Assembly: GCA_018660305.1 (NCBI GenBank)
Contig: JABJKO010000004.1
Coordinates: 1-59,019, forward strand
Reading direction: 5' to 3'
DNA: 59,019 nt
Origin: Rhodospirillaceae bacterium
GTDB lineage: Bacteria > Pseudomonadota > Alphaproteobacteria > MPNO01 > UBA2964
How positions within the stretch are numbered: the stretch's first letter is position 1; every line of letters starts with the position of its first letter. This document shows positions 8,309 through 16,364 of this stretch, in pieces. The notes below the pieces were generated by a model. That model was given only the letters and a program-made list of their open reading frames with translations. It made no database searches and was not told where the DNA came from. Position numbers and translations under genes: made by a program.

Positions 8309-9338
8309 CGCCTTGCTCTTCGTCCGCGTCGGGCCGGGTATTTGTGAGAGCCAGAGCCCGTTGATAGACGGCGCGCCGGGGCCAGCCCGTGGCGGCGGCA
8401 ACGCTGGTGGCGGCGTCTTTGACCCGGCTGTCTTCGAGGGCCGCCTCCAGCAGCCTGTCGATTTCCTCCGGCGCTGTCTCCGGCTGATCGCCCGGCGGCC
8501 CGATGACGATGACCATTTCTCCCTTTGGCGCGCCCCGTCCGTCGTAGGCATCGGCCAGGTCGCTTAAGGTGCCACGGGATTGTTCTTCGAATTTCTTGGT
8601 TATTTCCCGGGCAATCATGGCAGGCCGTGGCCCCAATGCCTGCGCCATGTCCTTGAGGGAAGCCGCCAGACGGTTCGGGGATTCGTAGAATACCAAAGAC
8701 GCCGGGATCACCGCCAGGACTGCCAGCTCTTTGCGCCGCGCCCCTGATTTAGAGGGCAGGAAACCGGCAAACAGGAACCGGTCGGTAGGCAGGCCGGAAG
8801 CCACCAATGCCGCCAACGCGGCCGACGGCCCGGGGACGGCGATGACATTGATGCCGGCGCCGATGGCGGCGCCCACCAGCCGGTATCCCGGATCCGAGAT
8901 CAATGGCGTTCCGGCATCGGATACCAGGGCCACAATCTGGCCTTCTTCCAGGCGCTTGATGAGCGCAGGTGTCGCTTTGGCGGCGTTATGTTCGTGATAC
9001 GGGATCAGAGGTGCTGTGAGCCCGAACGCAGATTTAAGCTTGCCGGTCACCCTTGTGTCTTCGCAGGCGATTGCATCGGCCCGGGACAGCACGGCCAGCG
9101 CGCGCAGGGTGATGTCGGCGAGGTTGCCAATGGGAGTCGAGACGATATGAAGCCCCGCATCGACGACAACGGTCTCCAGTTTACTTCGGATCGGCTCGGC
9201 GATAGGGTCGCCACCGACGATTGCTTTCGGATTATCGCCACATGTCTTGGTTGAACCCAGATCATTATCGCCGCCCCGAAATTTCTCCGGGCTCCCGTGG
9301 CCCCCGGGGGATAATTTGGCGGTCGGTTGTTTACGCAT
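8292..9338 (-). CDS. rsmI: 16S rRNA 2'-O-ribose C1402 methyltransferase
   Basis: 348 residues from ATG 9338, chosen because AGGAG lies 8 bases upstream. RsmI methylates C1402 in the ribosomal decoding centre using S-adenosylmethionine. Signature segments are LHIVSTPIGNLADITLRAL, ACEDTRVTGKL, the Gly/Pro-rich VPGPSAALAALVASGLPTDRFLFAGFLP and FYESPNRL. A non-conserved tail of about 50 residues precedes the domain. The first 97 coding bases overlap head-to-head with the lpoA-like gene on the other strand. Confidence 0.95.
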   Translation of the reverse strand: MRKQPTAKLSPGGHGSPEKFRGGDNDLGSTKTCGDNPKAIVGGDPIAEPIRSKLETVVVDAGLHIVSTPIGNLADITLRALAVLSRADAIACEDTRVTGKLKSAFGLTAPLIPYHEHNAAKATPALIKRLEEGQIVALVSDAGTPLISDPGYRLVGAAIGAGINVIAVPGPSAALAALVASGLPTDRFLFAGFLPSKSGARRKELAVLAVIPASLVFYESPNRLAASLKDMAQALGPRPAMIAREITKKFEEQSRGTLSDLADAYDGRGAPKGEMVIVIGPPGDQPETAPEEIDRLLEAALEDSRVKDAATSVAAATGWPRRAVYQRALALTNTRPDADEEQGDGDTL

Positions 9339-10693
9339 GGGCGGCACTCCTGTGTCTGGCCGTGGCGGCCTGCGCGCCCCCCAACCCTAGAAAGCCCGGC
9401 GGGACGACGCAAGAGCAGACAAGCTCTCTTCCGGGACGGGACGAGTTGCGCCCCAATATTCCCACGCGCCGGGCGGTGCCCCCTCCGCTGCCGACGCGGC
9501 CGCTCCGGGAAGAACCGCTGTCACCGGGTGAGATCGTTCTGAAGCCGCCCCCCGGCTGGGAAAACAGGGTTCCGGTGGGGCTGCTGCTGCCGCTCTCGGG
9601 GCCGCGGGCGGCCCTTGGCCAATCGCTGCTGGACGCTGCTCAGCTCGCGCTGTTCGAGGTGGCCGACAAAAATTTCGTTCTCATGCCCCGCGATACCGGG
9701 GGAACGCCGGCAGGGGCGCGGAAAGCGGCGGAATCCGCCGTGGAATCCGGCGCTAAACTAATCCTTGGGCCGGTTTTCGCGGCGTCGGCCATTGAAGCAA
9801 TCTCGGCGGTGGGGTCAAAGGGCGTCAATATGCTCGCCTTCACCAACAACCGCGCGGCGGCGGGCAGGGGGACGTTTGTGATGGGATTTCTGCCGGCGCA
9901 GCGCATTCGCCGGGTTGTTTCCCTCGCGGCATCGAAGGGCGCGCAGCAATTCACGGCACTGCTGCCTGAGGGGGCCTATGGCGACGGTGCGCAGAGAGCC
10001 TTTATCGAGGCGGTAGCGAGCGTCGGCGCTCAAGTTGTCCGCATAGAACGATACAAGGGGGGCACGGAGGCGAAGGCCGTCAAGCGTCTCGGTAATTACG
10101 ATGCGCGGCGCGCGGCGCTTCTGCAGCAGCGGAAGCTATTGACCGAAAAGGACGACGCCATTTCCAAGCGCGCGCTGAAGCGGCTGGAAAAACTCGAAAC
10201 TCTCGGTGACGTGGAATTCGATGCCGTGCTGTTGCTGGAGACCGGCGAGGCGCTGAAGGGACTGGCGCCTTTGCTGCCCTACTACGATATAGATACGCGC
10301 AAGGTTCGTATTCTCGGCATCAACGATTGGTCGGCGCGATCGCTCCGCCGCGAACCCACGCTCGCGGGCGCCTGGTATGCCAGCCCGTCGCATGAGGCAA
10401 GCGCTGCCTTCGCCAAACGGTATCGACAGATTTATGCGCGCCGCCCGAGCCCGCTCGCCGCTTTGGCCTATGATGCCACCGCCCTGGCGGCGGTCCTCGC
10501 CTCACGGGAAGGCTCCCGCGATTTCAGCGTGGATTCCCTGGCCGCATCGAACGGATTCGCCGGCAGTGCCGGCCTGTTTCGGCTGTTGCGTAGCGGGCTG
10601 GTGGAACATAGCTATGCCGTCTATGAAGTGCGCCCCGGCGGGGTCACCATCGTGAGCGAGGCTCCGCAGGCGTTCGGCGCCCTGTCCAACTGA
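9242..10693 (+). CDS. lpoA: Penicillin-binding protein activator, LpoA-like lipoprotein
   Basis: About 483 residues from ATG 9242 (TTG 9221 is also possible). It begins with a long lipoprotein signal ending LAVAAC (Cys about 44), then a Pro-rich linker and a periplasmic-binding-protein type I fold starting at RVPVGLLLPLSGPRAALGQSLLDAAQLALF. This matches the C-terminal domain of LpoA, an outer-membrane lipoprotein that activates PBP1A; the TPR-like N-terminal domain of E. coli LpoA is absent, as usual in alphaproteobacteria. It is divergent from, and overlaps, rsmI, the same neighbour as in E. coli. Confidence 0.85.
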   Translation: MSWLNPDHYRRPEISPGSRGPRGIIWRSVVYAWAALLCLAVAACAPPNPRKPGGTTQEQTSSLPGRDELRPNIPTRRAVPPPLPTRPLREEPLSPGEIVLKPPPGWENRVPVGLLLPLSGPRAALGQSLLDAAQLALFEVADKNFVLMPRDTGGTPAGARKAAESAVESGAKLILGPVFAASAIEAISAVGSKGVNMLAFTNNRAAAGRGTFVMGFLPAQRIRRVVSLAASKGAQQFTALLPEGAYGDGAQRAFIEAVASVGAQVVRIERYKGGTEAKAVKRLGNYDARRAALLQQRKLLTEKDDAISKRALKRLEKLETLGDVEFDAVLLLETGEALKGLAPLLPYYDIDTRKVRILGINDWSARSLRREPTLAGAWYASPSHEASAAFAKRYRQIYARRPSPLAALAYDATALAAVLASREGSRDFSVDSLAASNGFAGSAGLFRLLRSGLVEHSYAVYEVRPGGVTIVSEAPQAFGALSN

Positions 10694-10716
10694 TAGATAA
10701 TTTTGTGGGGCCATGT

Positions 10717-10784
10717 CAGCCCGCTCCCCCTCCCGGCCACCCCAAGGATAATCCCGTTGGGTGGCCGGGAGGGGGAGCGGGCTG
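10717..10784. repeat. Perfect 26-base inverted repeat hairpin, copy 3, between convergent genes
   Basis: The arms 10717-10742 and 10759-10784 are exact reverse complements around CTCCCCCTCCCGGCCACC, with a 16-base loop. The element sits in the 118-base gap between the converging lpoA-like and hemW genes, so it can act as a bidirectional transcription block or mRNA 3'-end stabiliser. It is the shortest complete member of the family. Confidence 0.9.
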
Positions 10785-10811
10785 GAGCGATCCAGTTATG
10801 CAGACAACACC

Positions 10812-11996
10812 TCAAACAAGCAGTTCCGCCAGGACCGCATTTAGCCTGAGCCGGCCCGCCGCCGTTGCGCGCAGACCGTCTTCATCGATTTCCAGATAAT
10901 CGGCATCGAGCAGGCGCCGCAAACGGCGCGGCTCGACGACATCTTCCAGCTCCATCGATTGGCGCGTCAGAAAAGCCTGCCGGGAAATGCCGCGTGGCAG
11001 GCGCAATCCCATCATCAAGACTTCCTCGATCCGTGCCCGGTGATCCAGCGGGTCCGCCCGCCGTGTGGCATGCCCGTCTTTGTTCACGGCCGCGAGCCAA
11101 TTGGTTGGTCCCGGGATCTGTTCCGTTGCCAGGGTGATGTCGTTCCGGGTAAGGCGGCCATGGGCTCCCGGGCCGACACCCACGTAATCGCCGCCGGTCC
11201 AGTAGGTCAAATTGTGACGGCATTCCGCCCCCGGCCGGGCGTGGTTGGAAATCTCATAGGCCGGCAGCCCGCCCGCCTCGCACATTTCCTGGGTCAGGTC
11301 ATAAAGCGCGACACCGAGATCATCGTCCGGGATGTCGAAATCGCCATTGCGGTGGGCGCTGTAAAAAGGCGTGCCGCGTTCGATGGTCAGTTGGTACAGG
11401 GACAGATGTTCCCCGGCCATGGCCAGCGCTTCCCCCAACTCGCGCCGCCAGCCTTCCAACGTCTGGCCGGGCCGCGCATAGATCAGGTCGAACGATGTTC
11501 TGGGAAAGATTTTGTTCGCCAGCCCTACCGCGTCCATCGCTTCCCGGCGGTCATGGCCGCGCCCGAGGAAGACCAGCGCGTCATTGTCGAGGGCCTGTAC
11601 ACCGATGGAGACGCGGTTTATTCCCGCCGCCCGCAGATCCTGAAACTGGCCCATCTCGACGGATGTGGGGTTGGCCTCCAGCGTGACTTCGAGATCGCCG
11701 GCGACTGGCCAGTGCTGGGCGACGGAATCGATCAGCGCCGCGGCCGTCGATGGCGCCATGAGGGACGGCGTGCCGCCGCCAAAGAAAATGCTGGTAACCG
11801 GCCGGCCCGCGGTCTGAGCCGCGTAATGGGCAAGCTCGGTGAGCAGCGCCTCCCGCCAATGATCGTGATCGACGCTCTCCGCCACATGGCTGTTGAAATC
11901 GCAATAGGGGCATTTCGACAGACAAAACGGCCAGTGAATATAGATCGCCAGCTCGTTGCCCAGATCGTTGCCCAGATCGTTGCTATGCCCGTTCAC
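10812..11996 (-). CDS. hemW: HemW, radical SAM heme chaperone (HemN-like)
   Basis: 394 residues starting at GTG 11996, 4 bases after the rdgB stop. The 4Fe-4S/SAM motif is CLSKCPYC (Cys 25, 29, 32), followed by FFGGGTPSL and the HemN C-terminal domain. The family was often annotated as oxygen-independent coproporphyrinogen oxidase, but HemW lacks the fourth cysteine of HemN and binds or inserts heme. The N-terminal tail holds a duplicated NDLG encoded by a direct repeat. The order rph-rdgB-hemW on one strand is typical for alphaproteobacteria. Confidence 0.95.
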   Translation of the reverse strand: MNGHSNDLGNDLGNELAIYIHWPFCLSKCPYCDFNSHVAESVDHDHWREALLTELAHYAAQTAGRPVTSIFFGGGTPSLMAPSTAAALIDSVAQHWPVAGDLEVTLEANPTSVEMGQFQDLRAAGINRVSIGVQALDNDALVFLGRGHDRREAMDAVGLANKIFPRTSFDLIYARPGQTLEGWRRELGEALAMAGEHLSLYQLTIERGTPFYSAHRNGDFDIPDDDLGVALYDLTQEMCEAGGLPAYEISNHARPGAECRHNLTYWTGGDYVGVGPGAHGRLTRNDITLATEQIPGPTNWLAAVNKDGHATRRADPLDHRARIEEVLMMGLRLPRGISRQAFLTRQSMELEDVVEPRRLRRLLDADYLEIDEDGLRATAAGRLRLNAVLAELLV

Positions 11997-12000
11997 GGCA

Positions 12001-12606
12001 TCACGCGCGAAAACAGGCGGCGGTCAATTGCCGGAAGGCATGGGCGCGATGGCTGATGGCATGTTTGTCATCGGGCGCCCGCTCGCCAAAGGTCAGGTCG
12101 CTTCCGGTTGGCACGAACATGGGGTCATAACCGAAGCCCCGGTCGCCGCGAGGCGGCCAGACCAGCGTGCCATCGACGCGGCCTTCGAAGGTTTCGCAAT
12201 GGCCGTCCGGCCAGCAGAGAGACAGGGCGCAGGCGAACCAGGCGCCGCGGTTATCGGCGTCCCCAAGCTCGGCCTGGATGCGCTCCATGGCGGTGTCAAA
12301 ATCGCCCCCCGGCCCGGCCCACCGAGCCGAATAGATCCCCGGTGCTCCGTCGAGGGCCGCGACGCACAGGCCGGAATCATCGGCCAGGGCGCACAGGCCG
12401 GTGCCCGCCACCGCGGCGCGCGCTTTCAATTCGGCGTTTTCGATGAAGGTGACGCCGGTTTCGTCGGGCTCGGGAAGCGAGAGCTCACCGGCCGATTTTA
12501 CGGTCACGTTGAACGGTGCCAGCAGATCGCCGATTTCGCGAACCTTGCCGTTATTGTGACTGGCGATGACGAGATCACCGCCTTCGAAGAGCCGGCTGAG
12601 CGTCAC
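12001..12606 (-). CDS. rdgB: XTP/dITP diphosphatase (Ham1/RdgB)
   Basis: 201 residues from GTG 12606, with GGAGGG upstream. The enzyme hydrolyses non-canonical purine nucleoside triphosphates such as dITP and XTP. Family motifs are [11 protein letters not shown] near the N-terminus, [33 protein letters not shown], and the C-terminal [10 protein letters not shown] with TFGE and ISHRAHAF. It lies between rph and hemW on the same strand. Confidence 0.96.
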   Translation of the reverse strand: MTLSRLFEGGDLVIASHNNGKVREIGDLLAPFNVTVKSAGELSLPEPDETGVTFIENAELKARAAVAGTGLCALADDSGLCVAALDGAPGIYSARWAGPGGDFDTAMERIQAELGDADNRGAWFACALSLCWPDGHCETFEGRVDGTLVWPPRGDRGFGYDPMFVPTGSDLTFGERAPDDKHAISHRAHAFRQLTAACFRA

Positions 12607-12633
12607 GTTACGGCCCTCCGTCGCTCCATCCCG

Positions 12634-13356
12634 TCAGCCGCCGACGGCCGCGCGTTGCATGGTGGTCAGCTCCATGACGCCCTTGTGCGCCAGATCATGC
12701 AGCTCGTCGAGCTGGGCACGGGTAAAGGGCTCGGTCTCCGCTGTGCCCTGCACTTCCACGATCCCGCCGCTGCCGGTCAGGACGAAATTGGTATCGGCCT
12801 GGGCCGATGAATCTTCGGCATAATCCAGATCCAGCACCGTCATGCCGTTATGGATACCGCACGAGATCGCGGCGACGGAACCGATCAGGGGTATGGTGTC
12901 CAGCGCCTTGTCGGCGACCAGCTTCGCAAAGGCGATATGAAGCGCCACCCAGCTGCCGGTGACCGACGCCGTTCTGGTGCCGCCATCTGCCTGGATCACG
13001 TCGCAATCGACCCGGATCTGCCGCTCGCCCATGGCGGCAAGATCCGTCACCGCCCGCAGCGAGCGCCCGATTAGCCGCTGGATTTCCTGGGTCCGGCCGC
13101 TTTGCTTGCCCCGCGCTGCTTCGCGATCGCCCCGCGTATGGGTCGCGCGCGGCAGCATGCCGTATTCCGCGGTCACCCAGCCCGAGCCGGAATTGCGCAT
13201 GAAAGGCGGCACCCGCTCCTCCACCGACGCCGTGCACAGCACGTGGGTGTTGCCGAACCGGGCCATGCAGGACCCTTCCGCATAGGGGCTGAAGCCTGGC
13301 TCAAGTGTCACCGCGCGCATTTCGTCGCGGCGGCGTCCTGACGGTCGTGTGGTCAT
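12634..13356 (-). CDS. rph: RNase PH
   Basis: 240 residues, the full family length. RNase PH trims tRNA 3' ends phosphorolytically. Hallmarks are [60 protein letters not shown] and [25 protein letters not shown] precedes the ATG. It is divergent from hrcA, with a 149-base gap that holds the hrcA promoter. Confidence 0.97.
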   Translation of the reverse strand: MTTRPSGRRRDEMRAVTLEPGFSPYAEGSCMARFGNTHVLCTASVEERVPPFMRNSGSGWVTAEYGMLPRATHTRGDREAARGKQSGRTQEIQRLIGRSLRAVTDLAAMGERQIRVDCDVIQADGGTRTASVTGSWVALHIAFAKLVADKALDTIPLIGSVAAISCGIHNGMTVLDLDYAEDSSAQADTNFVLTGSGGIVEVQGTAETEPFTRAQLDELHDLAHKGVMELTTMQRAAVGG

Positions 13357-13453
13357 ATCGACCGCTCTCCTTTTTTGCTGTCTGGTGGTCTCTGGGCCGG
13401 CAAGCTATCCTTAGCGCCGGTCCCCGTCCAGTGCGGTAATGTCCTAACGCCCG

Positions 13454-13482
13454 TTGACCCTGTTGGGGTGCGTTACTACATT
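13454..13482 (+). promoter_or_regulatory. Sigma-70-type promoter of hrcA
   Basis: TTGACC (13454-13459), a 17-base spacer and TACATT (13477-13482). The expected transcription start, near 13489, leaves about 17 leader bases before the hrcA ATG. No CIRCE element (TTAGCACTC-N9-GAGTGCTAA) is visible in this gap, so hrcA is probably not self-repressed through a classical site here. Confidence 0.65.
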
Positions 13483-13505
13483 CCACACCATATCGGAATG
13501 CTGAC

Positions 13506-14561
13506 ATGAAACCTGTATCGCACGGCATAATTGGCGAGCTCAATGAACGCTCGCGCACGGTGTTCAGCGAAATCGTCTCGTCCTATCTGGAAAAGGGCGA
13601 GCCGGTGGGCTCGCGGACGCTGTCGCGCCGGCTGGTGGATCCGCTGTCGCCGGCGACCATCCGCAACGTCATGGCCGATCTGGAAGATATGGGTCTGCTT
13701 TATTCGCAGCATGCGTCGGCCGGCCGCCTGCCAACCGATCTTGGCCTGCGTATGTTCGTCGATGGCCTGCTGCAGGTCGGCAGCCTGACCGAAGATGAGC
13801 GCGAAAATATTGAAACCCAGTGCAGCGCAGTCGGCATGACGGTCAATGATGCGCTCGAGGAAGCGACCTCGGCCCTGTCCGGCCTGTCCCGTTGCGCCGG
13901 GCTGGTGGTGGCGCCCAAGGATGACCGCGCGCTGAAGCATATCGAGTTTGTCAGCCTCGGCGATGGCCGGGCGCTGGTCGTCATGGTGGCCGAAGACGGC
14001 TTTGTGGAGAACCGGATTATCGAGATGCCGCTCGGCACGCCACCGTCGGCGTTGGTGCAGGCGGCCAATTATCTCAATGCCCGCCTTGCCGGCCGGACCA
14101 TCGATGAAGCACGGCAGACGGTGGAAACCGAGATCGCCGAACAGCGGGCGCAGCTCGACGCCCTGACCAGCAAGCTGGTGCAGGCCGGGCTCGCCACCTG
14201 GTCCGGTGACGGCGATGCGGGCTCGCTGATTATCAAGGGTCATGCGCGGCTGCTGGACGATGTGAGCGCTGTTGCCGATCTGGAGCGGGTGCGGACGTTG
14301 TTTGATGCGCTCGATACGCGGGATACGCTGGCGCGGCTGCTGGATGTGACAAAAACCGCCGGCGGCGTACAAATTTTTATCGGGGCCGAAAATGAGCTTT
14401 TCAATGTGGCTGGCTGCGCTATGGTCGCCGCGCCGTTCGTCGGCTCGCGTGGCGATATTGTCGGCGCGATAGGTGTGATCGGCCCGGCCCGCATTAATTA
14501 CGCCCGTATCATTCCCATTGTGGATTACACGGCGAAGGTTGTGAGCCGGCTGGTTGGTTAG
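13506..14561 (+). CDS. hrcA: Heat-inducible transcription repressor HrcA
   Basis: 351 residues. HrcA binds CIRCE operators (usually before groESL) and depends on GroEL for folding. The N-terminal winged helix shows YLEKGEPVGSRTLSRR and PATIRNVMADLEDMGLL, followed by HASAGRLPTDLGLRMFVDGLL. The C-terminal part has IFIGAENE and SRGDIVGAIGVIGPARINYARIIPIVDYTA. It is followed by grpE after 10 bases, so the two form an operon. Confidence 0.97.
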   Translation: MKPVSHGIIGELNERSRTVFSEIVSSYLEKGEPVGSRTLSRRLVDPLSPATIRNVMADLEDMGLLYSQHASAGRLPTDLGLRMFVDGLLQVGSLTEDERENIETQCSAVGMTVNDALEEATSALSGLSRCAGLVVAPKDDRALKHIEFVSLGDGRALVVMVAEDGFVENRIIEMPLGTPPSALVQAANYLNARLAGRTIDEARQTVETEIAEQRAQLDALTSKLVQAGLATWSGDGDAGSLIIKGHARLLDDVSAVADLERVRTLFDALDTRDTLARLLDVTKTAGGVQIFIGAENELFNVAGCAMVAAPFVGSRGDIVGAIGVIGPARINYARIIPIVDYTAKVVSRLVG

Positions 14562-14571
14562 AAAGTAGAAG

Positions 14572-15225
14572 ATGACAGAGAAAAAGAACCCAGAAACCCC
14601 CGAGACCGAAGAGAACCCGGAAGAAGCGGCTCATCCGGAAGCGGATGAAGCCCCGGAGAGCGAAACCGCTGAGGACGAGGCAGTGGAAGCCGCCGCCGAG
14701 CAACCCGCGCCGGTTAAGGAGCAAACCCCGGAAGAGGAAATTGCCGAGCTTAAGGACAAGCTGCTGCGCTCGCTTGCGGAGAACGAAAATCTGATCAGAC
14801 GGGCGCGCAAGGACCGTGAGGACGCCTCCAAATATGCCGCGTCCAATTTCGCCCGCGATATGCTGGGGGTCGGCGATAATCTGCGCCGCGCCATGGACGC
14901 CGTGCCCGATGAACTGCGCGACGGCGATGACGCGACAAAAGCGTTTCTTGAGGGGGTGGAGCTGACCGAGCGCGAACTTCTCAGCGCGCTGGAACGTCAC
15001 GGCATCAAGAAATTGTCCCCCCTGGGCGCAAAATTCGACCATGACCGCCATGAGGCCCTGTTCGAAGTGCCCACCGGCGATGCCGAGCCGGGCACCATCG
15101 TTCAGGTGCTGGAAGACGGCTACATCATCCATGACCGGCTGTTGCGCGCCGCCCGGGTCGGTATCGCGAAGGCCCCGACGGAGTCCGGCGAAGATAAGGA
15201 ACATTCGATCGATACCACGGCCTAA
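14572..15225 (+). CDS. grpE: Nucleotide exchange factor GrpE
   Basis: 217 residues. The first about 60 are strongly acidic and disordered (EKKNPETPETEENPEE and so on). A long helix follows (AELKDKLLRSLAENENLIRRARKDREDASKYA), then the beta domain with FDHDRHEALFEVPTGDAEPGTIVQVLEDGYIIHDRLLRAARVGIAK. GrpE releases ADP from DnaK. It is co-transcribed with hrcA. A reverse-strand gene separates it from dnaK. Confidence 0.96.
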   Translation: MTEKKNPETPETEENPEEAAHPEADEAPESETAEDEAVEAAAEQPAPVKEQTPEEEIAELKDKLLRSLAENENLIRRARKDREDASKYAASNFARDMLGVGDNLRRAMDAVPDELRDGDDATKAFLEGVELTERELLSALERHGIKKLSPLGAKFDHDRHEALFEVPTGDAEPGTIVQVLEDGYIIHDRLLRAARVGIAKAPTESGEDKEHSIDTTA

Positions 15226-15231
15226 CGGGCT

Positions 15232-16107
15232 TCATTGGCTCAGCGATGGGAGCCCTGGGTCGTGGCATTTGTGGCGGTCCCGGGCAATGTCCCGCCGTTT
15301 GACCGCATAACAATAGGCGCAGCCCATGGGGCAGCTGTCATAGGCGCCCATATCCCGGGACTCGGAACAGAGACAGCCCGGACGGTTTCCCTTATTTTTG
15401 GCGGAAATCTGCCGGTTTGCGACGTCTGACAGCCGCGCCGCATCGATGCATCTTGCGCCGTCTATTCCGTTAACCAAAAGTGAAGGCTGGGAGCAGATCG
15501 TGAGCTTCATACGGTGGTCCGCGGCAATCCCGGCCAATCGTTTCGCAAGCGTTTCTTTTTCGTCAATGGCGGGGTCACGCCAGGAAAATCCATGGCGGGC
15601 CGCGGCGGAGTCCAGATTTCTCTTTGTTTTCCGATAGATATGAGCGAACGAGACAATTACCTCGTCGGTGGCGCCGGTCAGGGAGGCCGCCAGACGCTGA
15701 AAATTGGCCACATGCCAGGCCGTTGCGGTCAGGCTGGTCTCGATGATGGGGTCATAGCGCCAGACAATCGCCCGGCTTCCAAAGGAATTAGCAAGCATTT
15801 TCAATAGCTTGATAGATTGTTCCGTATCCGGAACAGATTGCTCCAGCGGTGTTGGATAGCCGGTGATGGTGAATTGGACCACGAACGGATAGCCGCGCGC
15901 TTCAATGGCCGCCAGCGGCTCCAGAAAGGGCGCCGGATTCTTGGTCCAGAACACGAATCCATCGACCTCGCCGGGGCGCAGCGACACGGTGTAGGGACCG
16001 CTGCCATAGGGGTTGGCGACCTGACAATTGCCGGCCGCCAGCCGGTCCATGAACCATGCACCATAAAAGGCCGGTATATCGGTGCGATAGCTCGCGGAGA
16101 CGATCAT
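15232..16107 (-). CDS. DUF1848 family protein with C-terminal cysteine cluster
   Basis: 291 residues. It matches DUF1848: the start IVSASYRTDIPAFYGAWF, FVFWTKNPAPFL, the centre WRYDPII, and a C-terminal cluster GCLCSESRDMG...CPMGCAYCYA that carries CxxxCxxC like a radical SAM / Fe-S site placed at the end instead of the start. Biochemical function is unknown. It is inserted on the opposite strand between grpE and dnaK, ending 6 bases from the grpE stop. Its upstream region is shared with the dnaK promoter. Confidence 0.85.
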   Translation of the reverse strand: MIVSASYRTDIPAFYGAWFMDRLAAGNCQVANPYGSGPYTVSLRPGEVDGFVFWTKNPAPFLEPLAAIEARGYPFVVQFTITGYPTPLEQSVPDTEQSIKLLKMLANSFGSRAIVWRYDPIIETSLTATAWHVANFQRLAASLTGATDEVIVSFAHIYRKTKRNLDSAAARHGFSWRDPAIDEKETLAKRLAGIAADHRMKLTICSQPSLLVNGIDGARCIDAARLSDVANRQISAKNKGNRPGCLCSESRDMGAYDSCPMGCAYCYAVKRRDIARDRHKCHDPGLPSLSQ

Positions 16108-16228
16108 GGGTCCTTCATGGGCGGCTATATTTCCCCCGGATTACCGACAGATCGTCGACGGATCACGGAAAAACATCGTCCACACCCGAATTTCATAGCG
16201 TTTCTGGGCGTTTTCAATGGCTTCAACG

Positions 16229-16260
16229 CTTGCAGGCACCTGAAACCATGCCTATATAGG
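16229..16260 (+). promoter_or_regulatory. Sigma-32 (RpoH) promoter of dnaK
   Basis: CTTG (16229-16232), an 18-base spacer and CCTATATAGG (16251-16260). This is an exact fit to the alphaproteobacterial heat-shock consensus CTTG-N17/18-CYTATNTNNG. Transcription would start near 16268, leaving a leader of about 97 bases before the dnaK ATG at 16365. Confidence 0.85.
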
Positions 16261-16364
16261 CTGCAGAAACCAATTCTTTTTATTAATCGTCCTGAGGGAC
16301 ATTGTAGGGGATCCCGCCGGCGCCAAACCGGGCTGACGGTATCTGCCACACGGAAGAGGGTAGC

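Noticed and set aside
8309..8551. N-terminal extension of YraN
   Set aside because: The extra residues are the shadow of rsmI; family members start at the ATG at 8308.
13357..13505. CIRCE operator before hrcA
   Set aside because: No TTAGCACTC-N9-GAGTGCTAA or close variant is present in the gap; only a sigma-70-type promoter is seen.
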